Of a DNA stretch of 64,000 nucleotides, positions 47,264 to 56,493 are shown one piece after another. Numbering within the stretch: the first letter of the stretch is position 1; every line of letters starts with the position of its first letter. A program made the position numbers and the translations under genes. The notes below the pieces were generated by a model, which saw only the letters and a program-made list of their open reading frames with translations, was not told where the DNA came from and did not search any database. Source of the DNA: Prosthecomicrobium pneumaticum (lineage in GTDB: Bacteria; Pseudomonadota; Alphaproteobacteria; Rhizobiales; Kaistiaceae); contig NZ_JACHOO010000002.1 of NCBI RefSeq assembly GCF_014199915.1, positions 286,658-350,657 on the forward strand, given 5' to 3'.

Positions 47264-48169
47264 TCAGGTCGCGGTGGCGAGCGTCTCCTTCAGGAAGGCG
47301 ATCGTGCGCGACCAGGCGAGATCGGCCGCCGCCTTGTCGTAGCGGGCGGCCGAGGTGTCGTTGTTGAAGGCGTGGTTGACGCCGTCATAGACGAAGATCT
47401 GATGATCGACGCCGGCCGCCGCGAGTGCCGCCTCATAGGCCGGGATGCCGGCATTGATGCGCTCGTCGAGCCCGGCATAGTGCAGCATCACCCGCGCCTT
47501 GATCTGCGCCGCCGCTTCGGCGGGCGGCTGCATGCCGTAATAGGCGACCGCCGCCCGAAGGTCCGGCGCCGCGGCGGCGAGCCGGTTGACGAGGCCGCCG
47601 CCCCAGCAGAAGCCGACCGCTCCGACGCGGCCGTTCGACAGCGCATGGCCCTTCAGATAGGTCACCGCGGCGATGGCATTGGTGAGGGTGGCGGCCGGAT
47701 CGAGCGCGCCGATCATCTCGCGGGCACGGTCCTCGTCGGCGGGCGTTCCGCCGGCGGGCGACAGGAAGTCGGCGCCGAGCGCCAGGAAGCCCTCCACCGC
47801 GAGGCGCCGCGAGACATCCTCGATATGCGGATTGAGGCCGCGGTTCTCATGGATGACGAGAACCGCCGGCAGATGGCCCCCGGTCGCCTCCTTCGGGTGG
47901 GCGAGAAGGCCGGACAGGGTGCCGCCATCGGCCGGCAGGCTGACCCGCTCGGTGACGATGCGGTCGTCGTCGGCCGCGACGATCGCGGCATGGGCGCTGT
48001 TCGCGGCGAGCAGCGGCGCGATCGTCGCGGCCGCGGCCGTCGATCCGGCAATGCGGGTGAGCTTCTCCATGAAGCCGCGGCGATCGAGCGTCAGATGCGT
48101 GTACTCGTCATAGAGGCGGATCATCTCCTGTGTGATCTTCGGACGCGCGGTGGCGGGGCGTTCGGTCAT
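47264..48169 (-). CDS. Dienelactone hydrolase family protein, Tat-exported
   Basis: 301 residues. The alpha/beta-hydrolase triad of the family is visible: C188 in VGFCWGGG, Asp in HYAGLDERINAG and His in VNHAFNND. VIHENRGLNPHIEDVSRRLA is the N-terminal signature. A twin-arginine-type segment DRRGFMEKLTRIAGS with the hydrophobic AAAATIAPLLAA ending in NSAHA lies about 30-60 residues in, suggesting periplasmic location. AGGAGAGGAAAG precedes ATG 48169. The natural ester is unknown. Confidence 0.88.
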   Translation of the reverse strand: MTERPATARPKITQEMIRLYDEYTHLTLDRRGFMEKLTRIAGSTAAAATIAPLLAANSAHAAIVAADDDRIVTERVSLPADGGTLSGLLAHPKEATGGHLPAVLVIHENRGLNPHIEDVSRRLAVEGFLALGADFLSPAGGTPADEDRAREMIGALDPAATLTNAIAAVTYLKGHALSNGRVGAVGFCWGGGLVNRLAAAAPDLRAAVAYYGMQPPAEAAAQIKARVMLHYAGLDERINAGIPAYEAALAAAGVDHQIFVYDGVNHAFNNDTSAARYDKAAADLAWSRTIAFLKETLATAT

Positions 48170-48576
48170 CTTTCCTCTCCTTGTGTCGCAGCGTCTGCCG
48201 GTCGCGGCGCGGCGGCACCCGGCACTTGGCGCGCCGGCCGCAAAGGGCAAGCGCGGGAGAGCGGAAACGGCGCGGATCGGGCGTTTCCGTCGCCGCCTCA
48301 CGGAAAGTTGCGATCCGAAATGGTTTCGTGCGCGGCCGTTGCGTTCCGCCTCGACCTCAAGCATAGTCTCGTGTCACGGGCAGACGGACGGCCCCGACGG
48401 AGACTAGGCAAAAGCGCCAGAAGGATGTGGCAAGCGCATCCCCAGCGCCGGGGGTCGTTTTTCCCGGCGGCGGCAGCCAGAAGACGCGAGAGACCTTTCC
48501 CCGAGCCAAGGAATGCCTGCAGCACCGGGATGACGGCGATCTTCCCGGTTTCGAGACGGAATGGGAGAAGTTTTCG
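48170..48576. other. Divergent spacer and long cspA leader
   Basis: This 407-bp spacer separates the hydrolase and cspA. The last 200 bp probably include a long 5' leader for the cold-shock gene, as is usual for that family. I see several short G/C-rich inverted stretches but no confident promoter, riboswitch or small gene. Confidence 0.3.
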
Positions 48577-48789
48577 ATGCGTCAGACGGGTACAGTCAAG
48601 TTCTTCAACGCGACCAAGGGGTTCGGATTCATCACGCCGGATGGCGGCGGCAAGGACGTGTTCGTGCACGTGACCGCCGTCGAGCGCTCCGGCATCGGAG
48701 CGCTGGCGGACGGGCAGCGCATCTCCTTCGAGACCGAGCCCGACAAGCGCGGCAAGGGACCGAAGGCGGTGCATCTGCAGCTCGCCTGA
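48577..48789 (+). CDS. Cold-shock protein (CspA family)
   Basis: 70 residues, a single OB fold. RNP1 is KGFGFITPD and RNP2 DVFVHVTAV; the opening GTVKFFNATKGFGF is diagnostic. It binds single-stranded RNA/DNA as an RNA chaperone. GGGAGAAG precedes ATG 48577. An open frame continues upstream but the family starts here. Confidence 0.95.
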   Translation: MRQTGTVKFFNATKGFGFITPDGGGKDVFVHVTAVERSGIGALADGQRISFETEPDKRGKGPKAVHLQLA

Positions 48790-48912
48790 GCCGACGGCCC
48801 GCCCCGGCGTCCGCCCGCGCCGTGGGCAACCGGCCGATCCGGCGCGCCCGGCCTTGTCCCGGCGCGCCGCCCTCCCCATAGTAGGTTCGACCGCCGCTTC
48901 GGGAGGCCCACC

Positions 48913-49257
48913 ATGAACCAGACTTCGAACCGCCTGTTCGACGATTTCGCCAAGCTGATGACCGACGCCGTCGGCATGGCGCAGGGCGTTCGTCGCGAGG
49001 CGGAGACCGCCTTCCGCCACCAGGCCGAGCGCTTCCTGACCGACATGGACCTCGTCAAGCGCGAGGAACTCGACGTCGTGCGCGACATGGCCGTCAAGGC
49101 GCGTGCGGAGAACGAGGCACTCATCGCCCGCATCGAGGTGCTCGAGGCGAAGCTCGCCGCCGCGACGGGCGGCCATGTCGTCGCGGCTCCCGAGCCGACC
49201 GAGCGCCCGAAGAAGCCCTTCCCGGACGAGGAAGCGCCGGCCGCCGACGAGGACTGA
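48913..49257 (+). CDS. ubiK: UbiK/BMFP-family accessory factor
   Basis: 114 residues. The BMFP pattern is MNQTSNRLFDDFAKLMTDAV, an amphipathic helix, then the coiled coil LVKREELDVVRDMAVKARAE with ALIARIEVLEAKL. UbiK assists the ubiquinone-synthesis enzymes in Proteobacteria. The Pro/Glu/Asp-rich 25-residue tail is variable. It stands alone, 123 bp after cspA. Confidence 0.87.
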   Translation: MNQTSNRLFDDFAKLMTDAVGMAQGVRREAETAFRHQAERFLTDMDLVKREELDVVRDMAVKARAENEALIARIEVLEAKLAAATGGHVVAAPEPTERPKKPFPDEEAPAADED

Positions 49258-49380
49258 GCGCAGCCGCCCCGGCGCTTCCGGCATCCCGTCTTGTCCGGCC
49301 GCGCGGCATCGGTCGTCGTGACGCCGGGCCAGGCCGCGCCAGGCTGACGGATGGAGCCGGCGCACAGCGCAGCCCGGCGT

Positions 49381-49421
49381 CACGATTATGGACCCCGGCA
49401 CGGAGGCCGGGGTGACGGGTG
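49381..49421 (+). repeat. Core palindrome, forward, CCCC/GGGG stem variant
   Basis: CACGATTATGG, then stem ACCCCGGC / GCCGGGGT with loop ACGGAG, then GACGGGTG. Compared with the ATGCCGGC/GCCGGCAT copies, two stem positions changed on both sides in a compensating way. Confidence 0.85.
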
Positions 49422-49510
49422 TTCTGGGAGGGGCGATGGTGCTCTCCGGCTCCGAGCATCCGGCCGGCTCCTCCTCGCACCTCCGCGTGAATTCGTTGAA
49501 CGGTCCCCTC

Positions 49511-49551
49511 CACCCGTCATGCCGGCCTCCGTGCCGGCATCCATAATCGTG
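49511..49551 (-). repeat. Core palindrome, inverted, paired with the previous one
   Basis: On the minus strand the same element with stem ATGCCGGC/GCCGGCAT. It faces the copy at 49381 across a 90-bp non-repeated spacer, giving a BIME-like inverted doublet. Confidence 0.85.
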
Positions 49552-49578
49552 ACGGTGGGTGCTCCGGGAGGCCCTACC

Positions 49579-49620
49579 CACCCGTCATTCCCGCGAGGGC
49601 GGGAATCCATGAAACAAGGG
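49579..49620. repeat. GAGG-loop palindrome
   Basis: CACCCGTC, then stem ATTCCCGC-GAGG-GCGGGAAT (49587-49606), then CCATG. It is the second palindrome class; the copies at 38488 and 38863 have ATCCTCGC/GCGAGGAT, again with matching changes on both arms. The spacer 49258-49870 holds no other feature I can name. Confidence 0.8.
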
Positions 49621-49870
49621 ACGGCTCGGCTCGATCGATCCTCGCCTTCGCGCGGATGACGGGTGTGCGGGGTGAAGCCGGCGTGCCGCCCGGGCGCGTT
49701 TCCCTCCCCGGTTTGACGGGCGGTGACGCCTCCTATATCGAACGGAGGGGAGCGGCGGGGCCTGCCGCACGGCTCCTGCCGGCCCCATCATGCCGCCTGC
49801 TGACGCGGCATCCCTCTCGCCCGACGAGCGACAGGCCTCGATCGCCTCGTCCGATCCGGTGATCCCGAGC

Positions 49871-50416
49871 ATGAGCCTGCCGCCGAACGACGATCTCGCC
49901 GCCGCGATCCGCACCATTCCGGATTATCCGAAGCCCGGCATCCTGTTTCGCGACATCACCACCCTGCTCGGCGATGCGCGCGCCTTCGGCCGGGCGATCG
50001 ATGCGCTCGCCGAGCCCTTCGCCGCGGCCGGCATCGACAAGGTGGCCGGTATCGAGGCGCGCGGCTTCATCATCGGCGGCGCCGTGGCGCACCGGCTCGC
50101 GGCGGGCTTCGTGCCGATCAGGAAGCGCGGCAAGCTGCCCCATTCGACGGTGCGCGTCGCCTATTCGCTCGAATACGGCATCGACGAGATGGAGATGCAT
50201 GTCGATGCGGTGCGGGCCGGCGAGCGCGTGGTGCTCGTCGACGACCTGATCGCCACCGGCGGCACCGCGCAGGGCGCCGTGACGCTGCTGCGCGACATGG
50301 GCGCCGAGATCGCCGCCGCCGCCTTCGTCATCGACCTGCCGGATCTCGGCGGCGCGGATAAACTGCGCGGCCTCGGCGTTGACGTACACACTCTGGTCGC
50401 CTTCGCAGGTCATTGA
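49871..50416 (+). CDS. apt: Adenine phosphoribosyltransferase
   Basis: 181 residues. It salvages adenine with PRPP to AMP. Opening [37 protein letters not shown], and the PRPP loop [14 protein letters not shown] are all standard. ATG 49871 chosen because it gives the family length; ATG 49790 would add 27 unconserved residues. PRPP would come from prs (58.5 kb) and adenine from mtnP (39 kb). Confidence 0.95.
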   Translation: MSLPPNDDLAAAIRTIPDYPKPGILFRDITTLLGDARAFGRAIDALAEPFAAAGIDKVAGIEARGFIIGGAVAHRLAAGFVPIRKRGKLPHSTVRVAYSLEYGIDEMEMHVDAVRAGERVVLVDDLIATGGTAQGAVTLLRDMGAEIAAAAFVIDLPDLGGADKLRGLGVDVHTLVAFAGH

Positions 50417-50418
50417 TC

Positions 50419-51078
50419 ATGACGGATTTCACCCTCGTCGTCGGCTCGCGCGAATGGTCGAGCTGGTCGCTCAGGCCCTATTTCGCGATCTGCCACACGC
50501 CGGCCGCCTTCGACGTCACGCTCATTGCGCTCCGCACGCCCGAGACGGCGGCGCGGATCCGCTCCGTCAGCCCCTCCGGCTTCGTCCCTCTCCTCATCGA
50601 CCGGCGCTTTGCGACGCCGCTCAAGGTCTGGGATTCGCTCGCCATCTGCGAATATCTCGCCGAGTGCTTCCCGCAGGCGCAGCTCTGGCCGGCCGATCCG
50701 GCGGCGCGCGCCGTCGCCCGCTCGGTGAGCGCCGAGATGCACTCCGGCTTCCGCGCGCTGCGGACGAACCTGCCGATGGACCTCTTCGCGGAGAAGCCGG
50801 GCGTCGGCCTCGACGCCGAGGGTGTCGCCGACGACATCGCCCGCATCGAGACGCTCTGGCGCGACTGCCGCACCGCCTATGGCGCCGCCGGCCCCTATCT
50901 GTTCGGCGCGCCGACCATCGCGGACGCGATGTTCGCGCCCGTCGCCAGCCGCTTCCGCACCTATCGGCCGGCGCTCGGCGAGATCGCCGCGGCCTATGTC
51001 GAGACGCTCCTCGCCGACCCGGCCTTCCGCGACTGGGAAACGGCGGCGCGGCGCGAAAGCCACATTTCACAGGCGTGA
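50419..51078 (+). CDS. Glutathione S-transferase family protein
   Basis: 219 residues. Thioredoxin-like N-terminus: LVVGSREWSSWSLRPYFA, where S15 or W-S-S-W is the likely glutathione-activating region, then FVPLLIDR (cis-Pro) and VWDSLAICEYLAE. An all-helical C-terminal domain ends in GAPTIADAMFAPVASRF. Start ATG 50419 is 2 bp past the apt stop, so the two are coupled. Substrate unknown. Confidence 0.9.
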   Translation: MTDFTLVVGSREWSSWSLRPYFAICHTPAAFDVTLIALRTPETAARIRSVSPSGFVPLLIDRRFATPLKVWDSLAICEYLAECFPQAQLWPADPAARAVARSVSAEMHSGFRALRTNLPMDLFAEKPGVGLDAEGVADDIARIETLWRDCRTAYGAAGPYLFGAPTIADAMFAPVASRFRTYRPALGEIAAAYVETLLADPAFRDWETAARRESHISQA

Positions 51079-51165
51079 AGCCGCGGGGCAGTTGACCGCG
51101 CCCGCCGCGCGGCGCAGCCTTCAGCACCGAGGTCCGGGCGTCCGGGCCCGATCGGAGATTCGCGC

Positions 51166-52734
51166 TTGATCACCTTCGCCGATCTTCTTCGCTGGGACCG
51201 GTATGTGACGCCGTCCGTGGTGCGGCTGTTCTATGTGCTCGCGACCATCGTCGCGGTACTGTTCGGCCTGTCGGCCGCCATCGGCGCGGTGCGCGCGGCC
51301 GCGGTCGACCCCGCCGCCGGCATGATCGGGCTGGCGATCGCGATCTTCGGCACGGCGGCGGGTGTGATCGCCGCGCGGCTGGTGTCGGAGTTCCTGCTGA
51401 TCGTCTATCGGATCGACGAGAGCCTCACCGAGCTGCGCGAGCGGTCCGCCGCGCCGGCCGAGCCCGCCGTCACCCCGGCCCAGGCGCCCGTTCCCGTCGC
51501 CGAGGCGACGCCGCGTGGGGCGGCGACCCAGCCGGCCAACCCCGCGCCGCCCGCCCGCCGCACCGAGCCGCGTCTGCCGCCGCGCGACGACGCGCTCGCC
51601 AGGCCCGCCGAGACGCGGACGGAGACACGGGCCGAGCCGCGCGTCGAGCCGACGCTGCCGCCGCGGCGGAACTGGAAGGAGACGGTGCCCGCTGTCGAGC
51701 CGACGGTGCGCGACCGGATCGGCGCCCCGGCCGAGGAAACCGAGCCCGGCGCAGCCGCCCGCCCGGCGGCGGCGCGGACAACCGCACCCGAGATCGCCGT
51801 CGATCGCAGCCGGACCGCGCTGCCGGTGCGGCCGCCCCGGCGCGTCGTGCCGCCGATCGCCGACGCGATCGCCGCGGCGCTCGCCGAACCGCCTCCCCCG
51901 CCGGCCGGAGGGCGCGCCGAGCCGCGCCCCGCCGAGCCGGCCCGCCCCCTGTCGCCGCGCGCGCCGCTCGCGCCGCGGCCGAGCCTCGACCGCCCCGCCG
52001 CGCCCCCGGCCGCATCCGGCACCACGGCGGCCATCCCCGCGCCTGCACGGGAACCGCTCAGGGAATCCACCCGCGAGCCCTTGCTCCCGCGGGAGCCGAT
52101 CCAGCGTCCGCCTCTTCGGACGGGTCCGGCGGCCGAGCCCCCGGCAGCGCCGGCGGCCAGCCCGGCGGCTTCGGCCGCGGCGAGCGCCTCGACACCGCCT
52201 CCGGCGCTGCATGTCGCCGGTCCCGCCTCACCGGAATCGTCGCCCTCGCCCGATCCCGCGACGCCCGCCCCCGGCCCGGCCTCGACGCCGGCGGGTGGTC
52301 CGGCGATCCGATCGGCCGGTCCATCCGGCACACCTCCTCCGATCGCCGCCGCACCCGCGGCGCCCGCCCGCGAAGCCGCTGCGGATGCGGTCAAGGACAG
52401 CCCGCCGGCGGGCGCGGCAGCGGCCGTCACGCCGCCCGCCGAGATCGTTCGAGGAACACCGGCCGACGAGACACCGGCCCAGAGCCCGGCAATTCCGCCG
52501 ATCGCGTCCGGTCCTTCCGCCGCGCCGGCGGATGGGTTGGAACCGAAGCCGGGCGGAACAAAGCGTGAGCCGGCCGAGGCCGCGCCCCCGCCCGCGGCGG
52601 CCGTTTCCCCTGCGGCGCCGCCGGACCCGCCCTCCGAGGTCTCTGCCCCGGTCCCTGCGGAGGCAGCCGGCGAAGCATCGCCGCCCGCCGGATCGGCGGG
52701 AGAGGCGGGGAAAGCCGACCGGAAGCCGTCCTGA
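51166..52734 (+). CDS. DUF4282 membrane protein with very long Pro/Ala-rich tail
   Basis: 522 residues from TTG 51166 (GGAG eight bases ahead). Residues 1-90 fit DUF4282: FADLLRWDRYVTPSVVRLFY, two membrane helices, and FLLIVYRIDESLTELRER. The remaining 430 residues are low-complexity Pro/Ala/Glu/Arg (cytoplasmic by the positive-inside rule), similar to an extended disordered arm. No folded domain is visible there. The extreme tail is worth checking against homologues. It converges on ychF over a 296-bp spacer with no clear terminator. Confidence 0.7.
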   Translation: MITFADLLRWDRYVTPSVVRLFYVLATIVAVLFGLSAAIGAVRAAAVDPAAGMIGLAIAIFGTAAGVIAARLVSEFLLIVYRIDESLTELRERSAAPAEPAVTPAQAPVPVAEATPRGAATQPANPAPPARRTEPRLPPRDDALARPAETRTETRAEPRVEPTLPPRRNWKETVPAVEPTVRDRIGAPAEETEPGAAARPAAARTTAPEIAVDRSRTALPVRPPRRVVPPIADAIAAALAEPPPPPAGGRAEPRPAEPARPLSPRAPLAPRPSLDRPAAPPAASGTTAAIPAPAREPLRESTREPLLPREPIQRPPLRTGPAAEPPAAPAASPAASAAASASTPPPALHVAGPASPESSPSPDPATPAPGPASTPAGGPAIRSAGPSGTPPPIAAAPAAPAREAAADAVKDSPPAGAAAAVTPPAEIVRGTPADETPAQSPAIPPIASGPSAAPADGLEPKPGGTKREPAEAAPPPAAAVSPAAPPDPPSEVSAPVPAEAAGEASPPAGSAGEAGKADRKPS

Positions 52735-53030
52735 TCGCCGGACAGGCCGCTCCGGCTCGCGGCATCACCCTCGCAGAGGGCTGCGCGCAGAGCCGCAGGG
52801 GGCGGGCGGCCGAACCACCGCAGAAGCGTTCGAGGACGGCGTCCGCTTGCCCCGCCGCAGCCATGCGTCCCCCCCGCCGCCGCGCCGGGGTCATCGGCCG
52901 CGTCGGCCCGCAGGCCGCCCGGCGCGAGGAGAGGGCCGTCCGAAGATGCCCGCGGCGTGCGCGCAGGACGGCGGCGGGACGGTGGCGCCGGAGCCGCGCA
53001 GCGCCTCGCCGGAGCCTCCCGGCGCCCCCT

Positions 53031-54128
53031 TCAGGTGTTGAAGCGGAAGAGCATCACGTCGCCGTCGGCGACGACATAGTCCTTGCCTTCGTCGCGCGCC
53101 TTGCCCTGCTCCTTGGCGCCCGCCTCGCCGCCGAGGCGGACATAATCGTCGAAGGCGATCGTCTGGGCGCGGATAAAGCCGCGCTCGAAATCCGAATGGA
53201 TGACGCCGGCCGCCTGCGGCGCCCTCGTGCCGGTCGTGATCGTCCAGGCACGCGCTTCCTTCGGCCCGACGGTGAAATAGGTGATCAGGCCGAGCAGGCC
53301 GTATCCGGCGCGGATCAGCCGGTCGAGCCCGGGCTCGGCGAGGCCGATCGTCTCGAGGAACTCGCGCTGCTCGGCATCGGGAAGCTGCGCGATCTCGGCC
53401 TCGATCGCCGCCGAGATGACGACGCTCGCCGCGCCTTGCGCCTTCGCCATCGCGGCGACGCGCTCGGAATGGGCGTTGCCGGAGGCGGCCGAGGCCTCCT
53501 CGACATTGCAGACATAGAGCACGGGCTTGGCGGTCAGGAGACTGAGCGCGGCGAACATCGGCCGGTCCTCGGCCGCGACGTCGAGCAGCCGGGCGGGCTT
53601 GCCGGCCTGCAGCAGGGCGAGCGCGCCGTCCATCAGCGCGACCTGCGCCTTCGCCTCCTTGTCGCCGGCCTGCGCCTTCTTGCGCAGCGGCACGACGCGC
53701 CGCTCGAGGCTTTCGAGATCGGCGAGCATCAGCTCGGTCTCGACCGTCTCGGCATCGGCGACGGGATCGACGCGGCCTTCGACATGGGTGATGTCACCAT
53801 CCTCGAAGCAGCGCAGCACATGGACGATCGCATCCACCTCGCGGATATTGGCGAGGAACTGGTTGCCGAGGCCCTCCCCCTTCGAGGCGCCGCGCACGAG
53901 GCCCGCAATGTCGACGAAGGTGATGCGGGTCGGCACGATCTGCTGCGACTTGCCGATCCGGGCGAGGTCGTCGAGCCGCCGGTCGGGCACCGCGACCTCG
54001 CCGGTGTTCGGCTCGATGGTGCAGAACGGATAGTTGGCCGCCTGCGCCGCCGCCGTCTTGGTGAGCGCGTTGAAAAGGGTCGACTTGCCGACGTTCGGCA
54101 GGCCGACGATGCCGCATTTGAAGCCCAT
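53031..54128 (-). CDS. ychF: Redox-regulated ATPase YchF (Obg family)
   Basis: 365 residues. The P-loop is GLPNVGKSTLF near the N-terminus; the ATP-specific NVEE motif occurs in place of NKxD (LYVCNVEEAS). It ends in a TGS-like domain, FFTVGPKEARAWTI (here TYFTVGPKEARAW) and AEGKDYVV-type DEGKDYVVADGDVMLFRF. It binds ribosomes and is implicated in stress responses. In related genomes it follows pth directly; here a toxin-antitoxin pair intervenes. Confidence 0.96.
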   Translation of the reverse strand: MGFKCGIVGLPNVGKSTLFNALTKTAAAQAANYPFCTIEPNTGEVAVPDRRLDDLARIGKSQQIVPTRITFVDIAGLVRGASKGEGLGNQFLANIREVDAIVHVLRCFEDGDITHVEGRVDPVADAETVETELMLADLESLERRVVPLRKKAQAGDKEAKAQVALMDGALALLQAGKPARLLDVAAEDRPMFAALSLLTAKPVLYVCNVEEASAASGNAHSERVAAMAKAQGAASVVISAAIEAEIAQLPDAEQREFLETIGLAEPGLDRLIRAGYGLLGLITYFTVGPKEARAWTITTGTRAPQAAGVIHSDFERGFIRAQTIAFDDYVRLGGEAGAKEQGKARDEGKDYVVADGDVMLFRFNT

Positions 54129-54143
54129 GTCTCGTCTCGATTC

Positions 54144-54584
54144 CTAGGGGGCGCCGGGCGCCAGATCGTTCAGGAAGGGATTGGCGATGCGCAGCCCGCC
54201 GATCTCGGTTCCATCGGTCAGATCCTCGCTTGCGAAGACACTGCATTCCGCCTGGACGGCCGAGGCGAGCATGACGCAGTCCCACCAGGCGAAGCCCGTC
54301 CGGTCCTGGATCGTCCAGGCCTCGGCGGTCGTGGTGACGTCGAGCGGCGCGAGACAGGTCGGCAGCAGGGTGGCGAGGAAGGCGCGGGCATGCTCACGCG
54401 GCATCAGTCTCTTTCGGTCGACGAGCACCCTATAGCACTCATTGATCGTTTGCGGGCTCGTGACGATCCAGCCCGCGAGCATGCCGCTCCGCAGCAGAGC
54501 CGCCGCCCTCGTGCGCTTCTCCGCCTCGTTCGGATCGAGGCTGTAGATCAGCACGTTGGTGTCGATAAACACCCCTCTCCGCAT
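54144..54584 (-). CDS. PIN-domain toxin (VapC-like)
   Basis: 146 residues from ATG 54584. PIN-domain acidic residues: FIDTNVLIYS (first Asp), TINECYRVL (Glu), and WWDCVMLASAVQAECSVFASEDL (Asp residues 3 and 4), so the nuclease site is complete. Such toxins cleave RNA, often tRNA or rRNA. Its start lies inside the antitoxin frame. It ends 15 bp before the ychF start. Confidence 0.85.
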   Translation of the reverse strand: MRRGVFIDTNVLIYSLDPNEAEKRTRAAALLRSGMLAGWIVTSPQTINECYRVLVDRKRLMPREHARAFLATLLPTCLAPLDVTTTAEAWTIQDRTGFAWWDCVMLASAVQAECSVFASEDLTDGTEIGGLRIANPFLNDLAPGAP

Positions 54585-54813
54585 AGATCTCGTCCCGTTT
54601 CGGCAAATCGCCGGCAATCCCGGGCCATCCCGGGCCGCTCAGGAAATCCTCGAGCCGGCCGAGGCGCAGCCGCCGTTCGTCGTCGGTCTCGCCCGGCATC
54701 TCCGCCCGCAGCTTCTCGCCGATCCAGCGCGACAGGCTCATGCCCGCCTTCGCCGCCTCGACGCGGGCCCAGTGCGCGACCTTCTCGTCGAGCGTGATCG
54801 TCACATTCTTCAT
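54439..54813 (-). CDS. Ribbon-helix-helix-type antitoxin, long 3' overlap with the toxin
   Basis: From ATG 54813 (GGAG upstream) the frame gives MKNVTITLDEKVAHWARVEA and GMSLSRWIGEKL, a CopG/RHH-like DNA-binding start, then a toxin-binding region ending near RDEIYAER (residue 81). The frame then runs 43 more codons in a different phase through the first 146 bp of the toxin. That tail (RSERGGEAHEGGG) looks like non-selected coding, so the true stop may have been lost by mutation. The upstream part is convincing; the end is uncertain. Confidence 0.65.
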   Translation of the reverse strand: MKNVTITLDEKVAHWARVEAAKAGMSLSRWIGEKLRAEMPGETDDERRLRLGRLEDFLSGPGWPGIAGDLPKRDEIYAERGVYRHQRADLQPRSERGGEAHEGGGSAAERHARGLDRHEPANDQ

Positions 54814-54934
54814 GGACCGCTCCGCCACGAACTCCGTGCCGCACGGATTTCGTGTTTTCGTGGCCGGAAGTCAAGCCGGGCGGGGACCGCCCGGGAGGGC
54901 GGCCTCGCCCGGGTGGCCTCGCCGCAGGCCGCCC

Positions 54935-55651
54935 TCAGCCGCCGAACAGCTTCTTCAGGCTGCGGGCGAGCGGGCCTTCCGCCGGTTCTGCAGGCGACGG
55001 CGCGGGCGCGGGAGGCCCAGCCGAGGCGGCCGCCCGGGCCGCGCCGTCGGCGGGCGGCGCCTTCGGGGCCTTCTTCGGCCGCTCCGGCTGGGTGGCGAGC
55101 GAGACCTTGTTGGCGAAGGTCGCGTCCTTGCCTTCGGCGAGCAGCGGCGCCTCGGCGGCGATCGCATCGAGGAGCGGATCGAGCCATTCGGCGTCGACCC
55201 TGGCGAAATCCGACAGCACCCAGCCGTGCACCCGGTCCTTGTCGCCGGGATGGCCGATGCCGAGGCGCAGCCGCCGGTAGCCGTCGCCGAGATGGGCGCT
55301 GATCGAGCGCAGGCCGTTATGGCCGCCATGGCCGCCGCCGACCTTCATTCGGAATTTCGCCGGCGGCAGGTCGAGCTCGTCATGGATGACGAGCACGTCG
55401 GCGGGCGCGAGCTTGTAGAACTTGACCGCTTCGGCGACCGCCCGGCCGCTGTCGTTCATATAGGTGAGCGGCTTCAGGAGCAGCGCCTTCTCGCCGGCGA
55501 GCGTTCCCTCGGCGGCGTCCCCCTGGAAACGGCGGCGCCAGGGAGAAAAGCCATGGCGGCGGTGGATCGCATCCGCCGCCATGAAGCCGATATTGTGCCG
55601 GTTGCGGGCATATTGCCCGCCCGGATTGCCGAGCCCGACGATGAGCAGCAT
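54935..55651 (-). CDS. pth: Peptidyl-tRNA hydrolase
   Basis: 238 residues. It recycles peptidyl-tRNA drop-offs. N9 and general-base H19 are in [39 protein letters not shown] and [13 protein letters not shown] complete the signature. A 45-residue Pro/Ala-rich C-terminal extension is typical of alphaproteobacteria. It begins 26 bp after rplY, forming an operon. Confidence 0.97.
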   Translation of the reverse strand: MLLIVGLGNPGGQYARNRHNIGFMAADAIHRRHGFSPWRRRFQGDAAEGTLAGEKALLLKPLTYMNDSGRAVAEAVKFYKLAPADVLVIHDELDLPPAKFRMKVGGGHGGHNGLRSISAHLGDGYRRLRLGIGHPGDKDRVHGWVLSDFARVDAEWLDPLLDAIAAEAPLLAEGKDATFANKVSLATQPERPKKAPKAPPADGAARAAASAGPPAPAPSPAEPAEGPLARSLKKLFGG

Positions 55652-55677
55652 CCCGGCCCTCCGTCAGGCGGCCGACC

Positions 55678-56283
55678 TCAGGCCGCCGGGGTCTCTCCGC
55701 CCGCCTCGTCCGGCAGCACGGCCGGCGCGGCGATCGTCGCGATGGTGAAGTCGCGGTCCGTGATGACCGGCTTGACGCCGTCCGGCAGGGCGACCGACGA
55801 AATGTGGATCGAATCGCCGATCTCGCGGCCCGTCAGGTCGACGACGATGTGATCGGGGATCGCATCGGCCGGCGCCGTGGCGTCGAGCGCGTGGCGGACG
55901 ATGTTGAGCACGCCGCCGCGCTTGATGCCGGGCGACTTGTCCTCATTGATGAACTGCACCGGGATCTCGACATGCACGGTCGAGCCCGCCGACACCCGGA
56001 GGAAGTCGACATGGATCGGACGGTCGGTCACGGGGTGCAGCTGGTAGTCGCGCGGGATGACGCGGATCTTGCGGCCGTCGACGTCGATCGTGGCGACCGT
56101 CGTCAGGAAGCCGCCGGCATGGAGCCGCGTGTTGAGCGTCTTGTAATCGAGGGCGATCGCAAGCGGTTCCTGCTTGTCGCCATAGATCACGGCCGGGATT
56201 TTGCCCTCACGACGTGTCGCGCGCGCGGCCCCCTTGCCCACGCTCTCGCGGACCGACGCCGTGAGCTCGTAGCTGGTGCTCAT
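55678..56283 (-). CDS. rplY: 50S ribosomal protein L25/general stress protein Ctc
   Basis: 201 residues of the long Ctc form: an L25 5S-rRNA-binding N-domain ([32 protein letters not shown]) plus a C-domain ([38 protein letters not shown]). AAGGAGAACACCG precedes ATG 56283. First gene of rplY-pth. Confidence 0.96.
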   Translation of the reverse strand: MSTSYELTASVRESVGKGAARATRREGKIPAVIYGDKQEPLAIALDYKTLNTRLHAGGFLTTVATIDVDGRKIRVIPRDYQLHPVTDRPIHVDFLRVSAGSTVHVEIPVQFINEDKSPGIKRGGVLNIVRHALDATAPADAIPDHIVVDLTGREIGDSIHISSVALPDGVKPVITDRDFTIATIAAPAVLPDEAGGETPAA

Positions 56284-56493
56284 CGGTGTTCTCCTTGAAA
56301 AGAAAATGCGGCCGCGTTGCCTCCAGGGGTGTCGGCGCGACCGCGGCGGGCTTATAGCCGAGACGGCCCGCGGCGACAAGAGAAGCCGGCGCAAGCCCCG
56401 CGGACGCGCCGTTTTTCCGTTGCGCCGGGGAGCATCGGAGCTTATTCGGACTTTGACGTTCATCTTTTCTTTCGCAATGCGGGAGCCGTCCTG

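Noticed and set aside
49351..49659. Open frame across the 49.4-kb repeats
   Set aside because: It translates palindromic repeat sequence, and the same peptide pieces recur at 38 and 58 kb.
56441..56493. Iron-responsive (Irr/RirA/Fur) box before exbB
   Set aside because: The spacer is AT-rich with a TTGACG at 56453-56458, but I see no convincing palindrome or conserved iron-box match.
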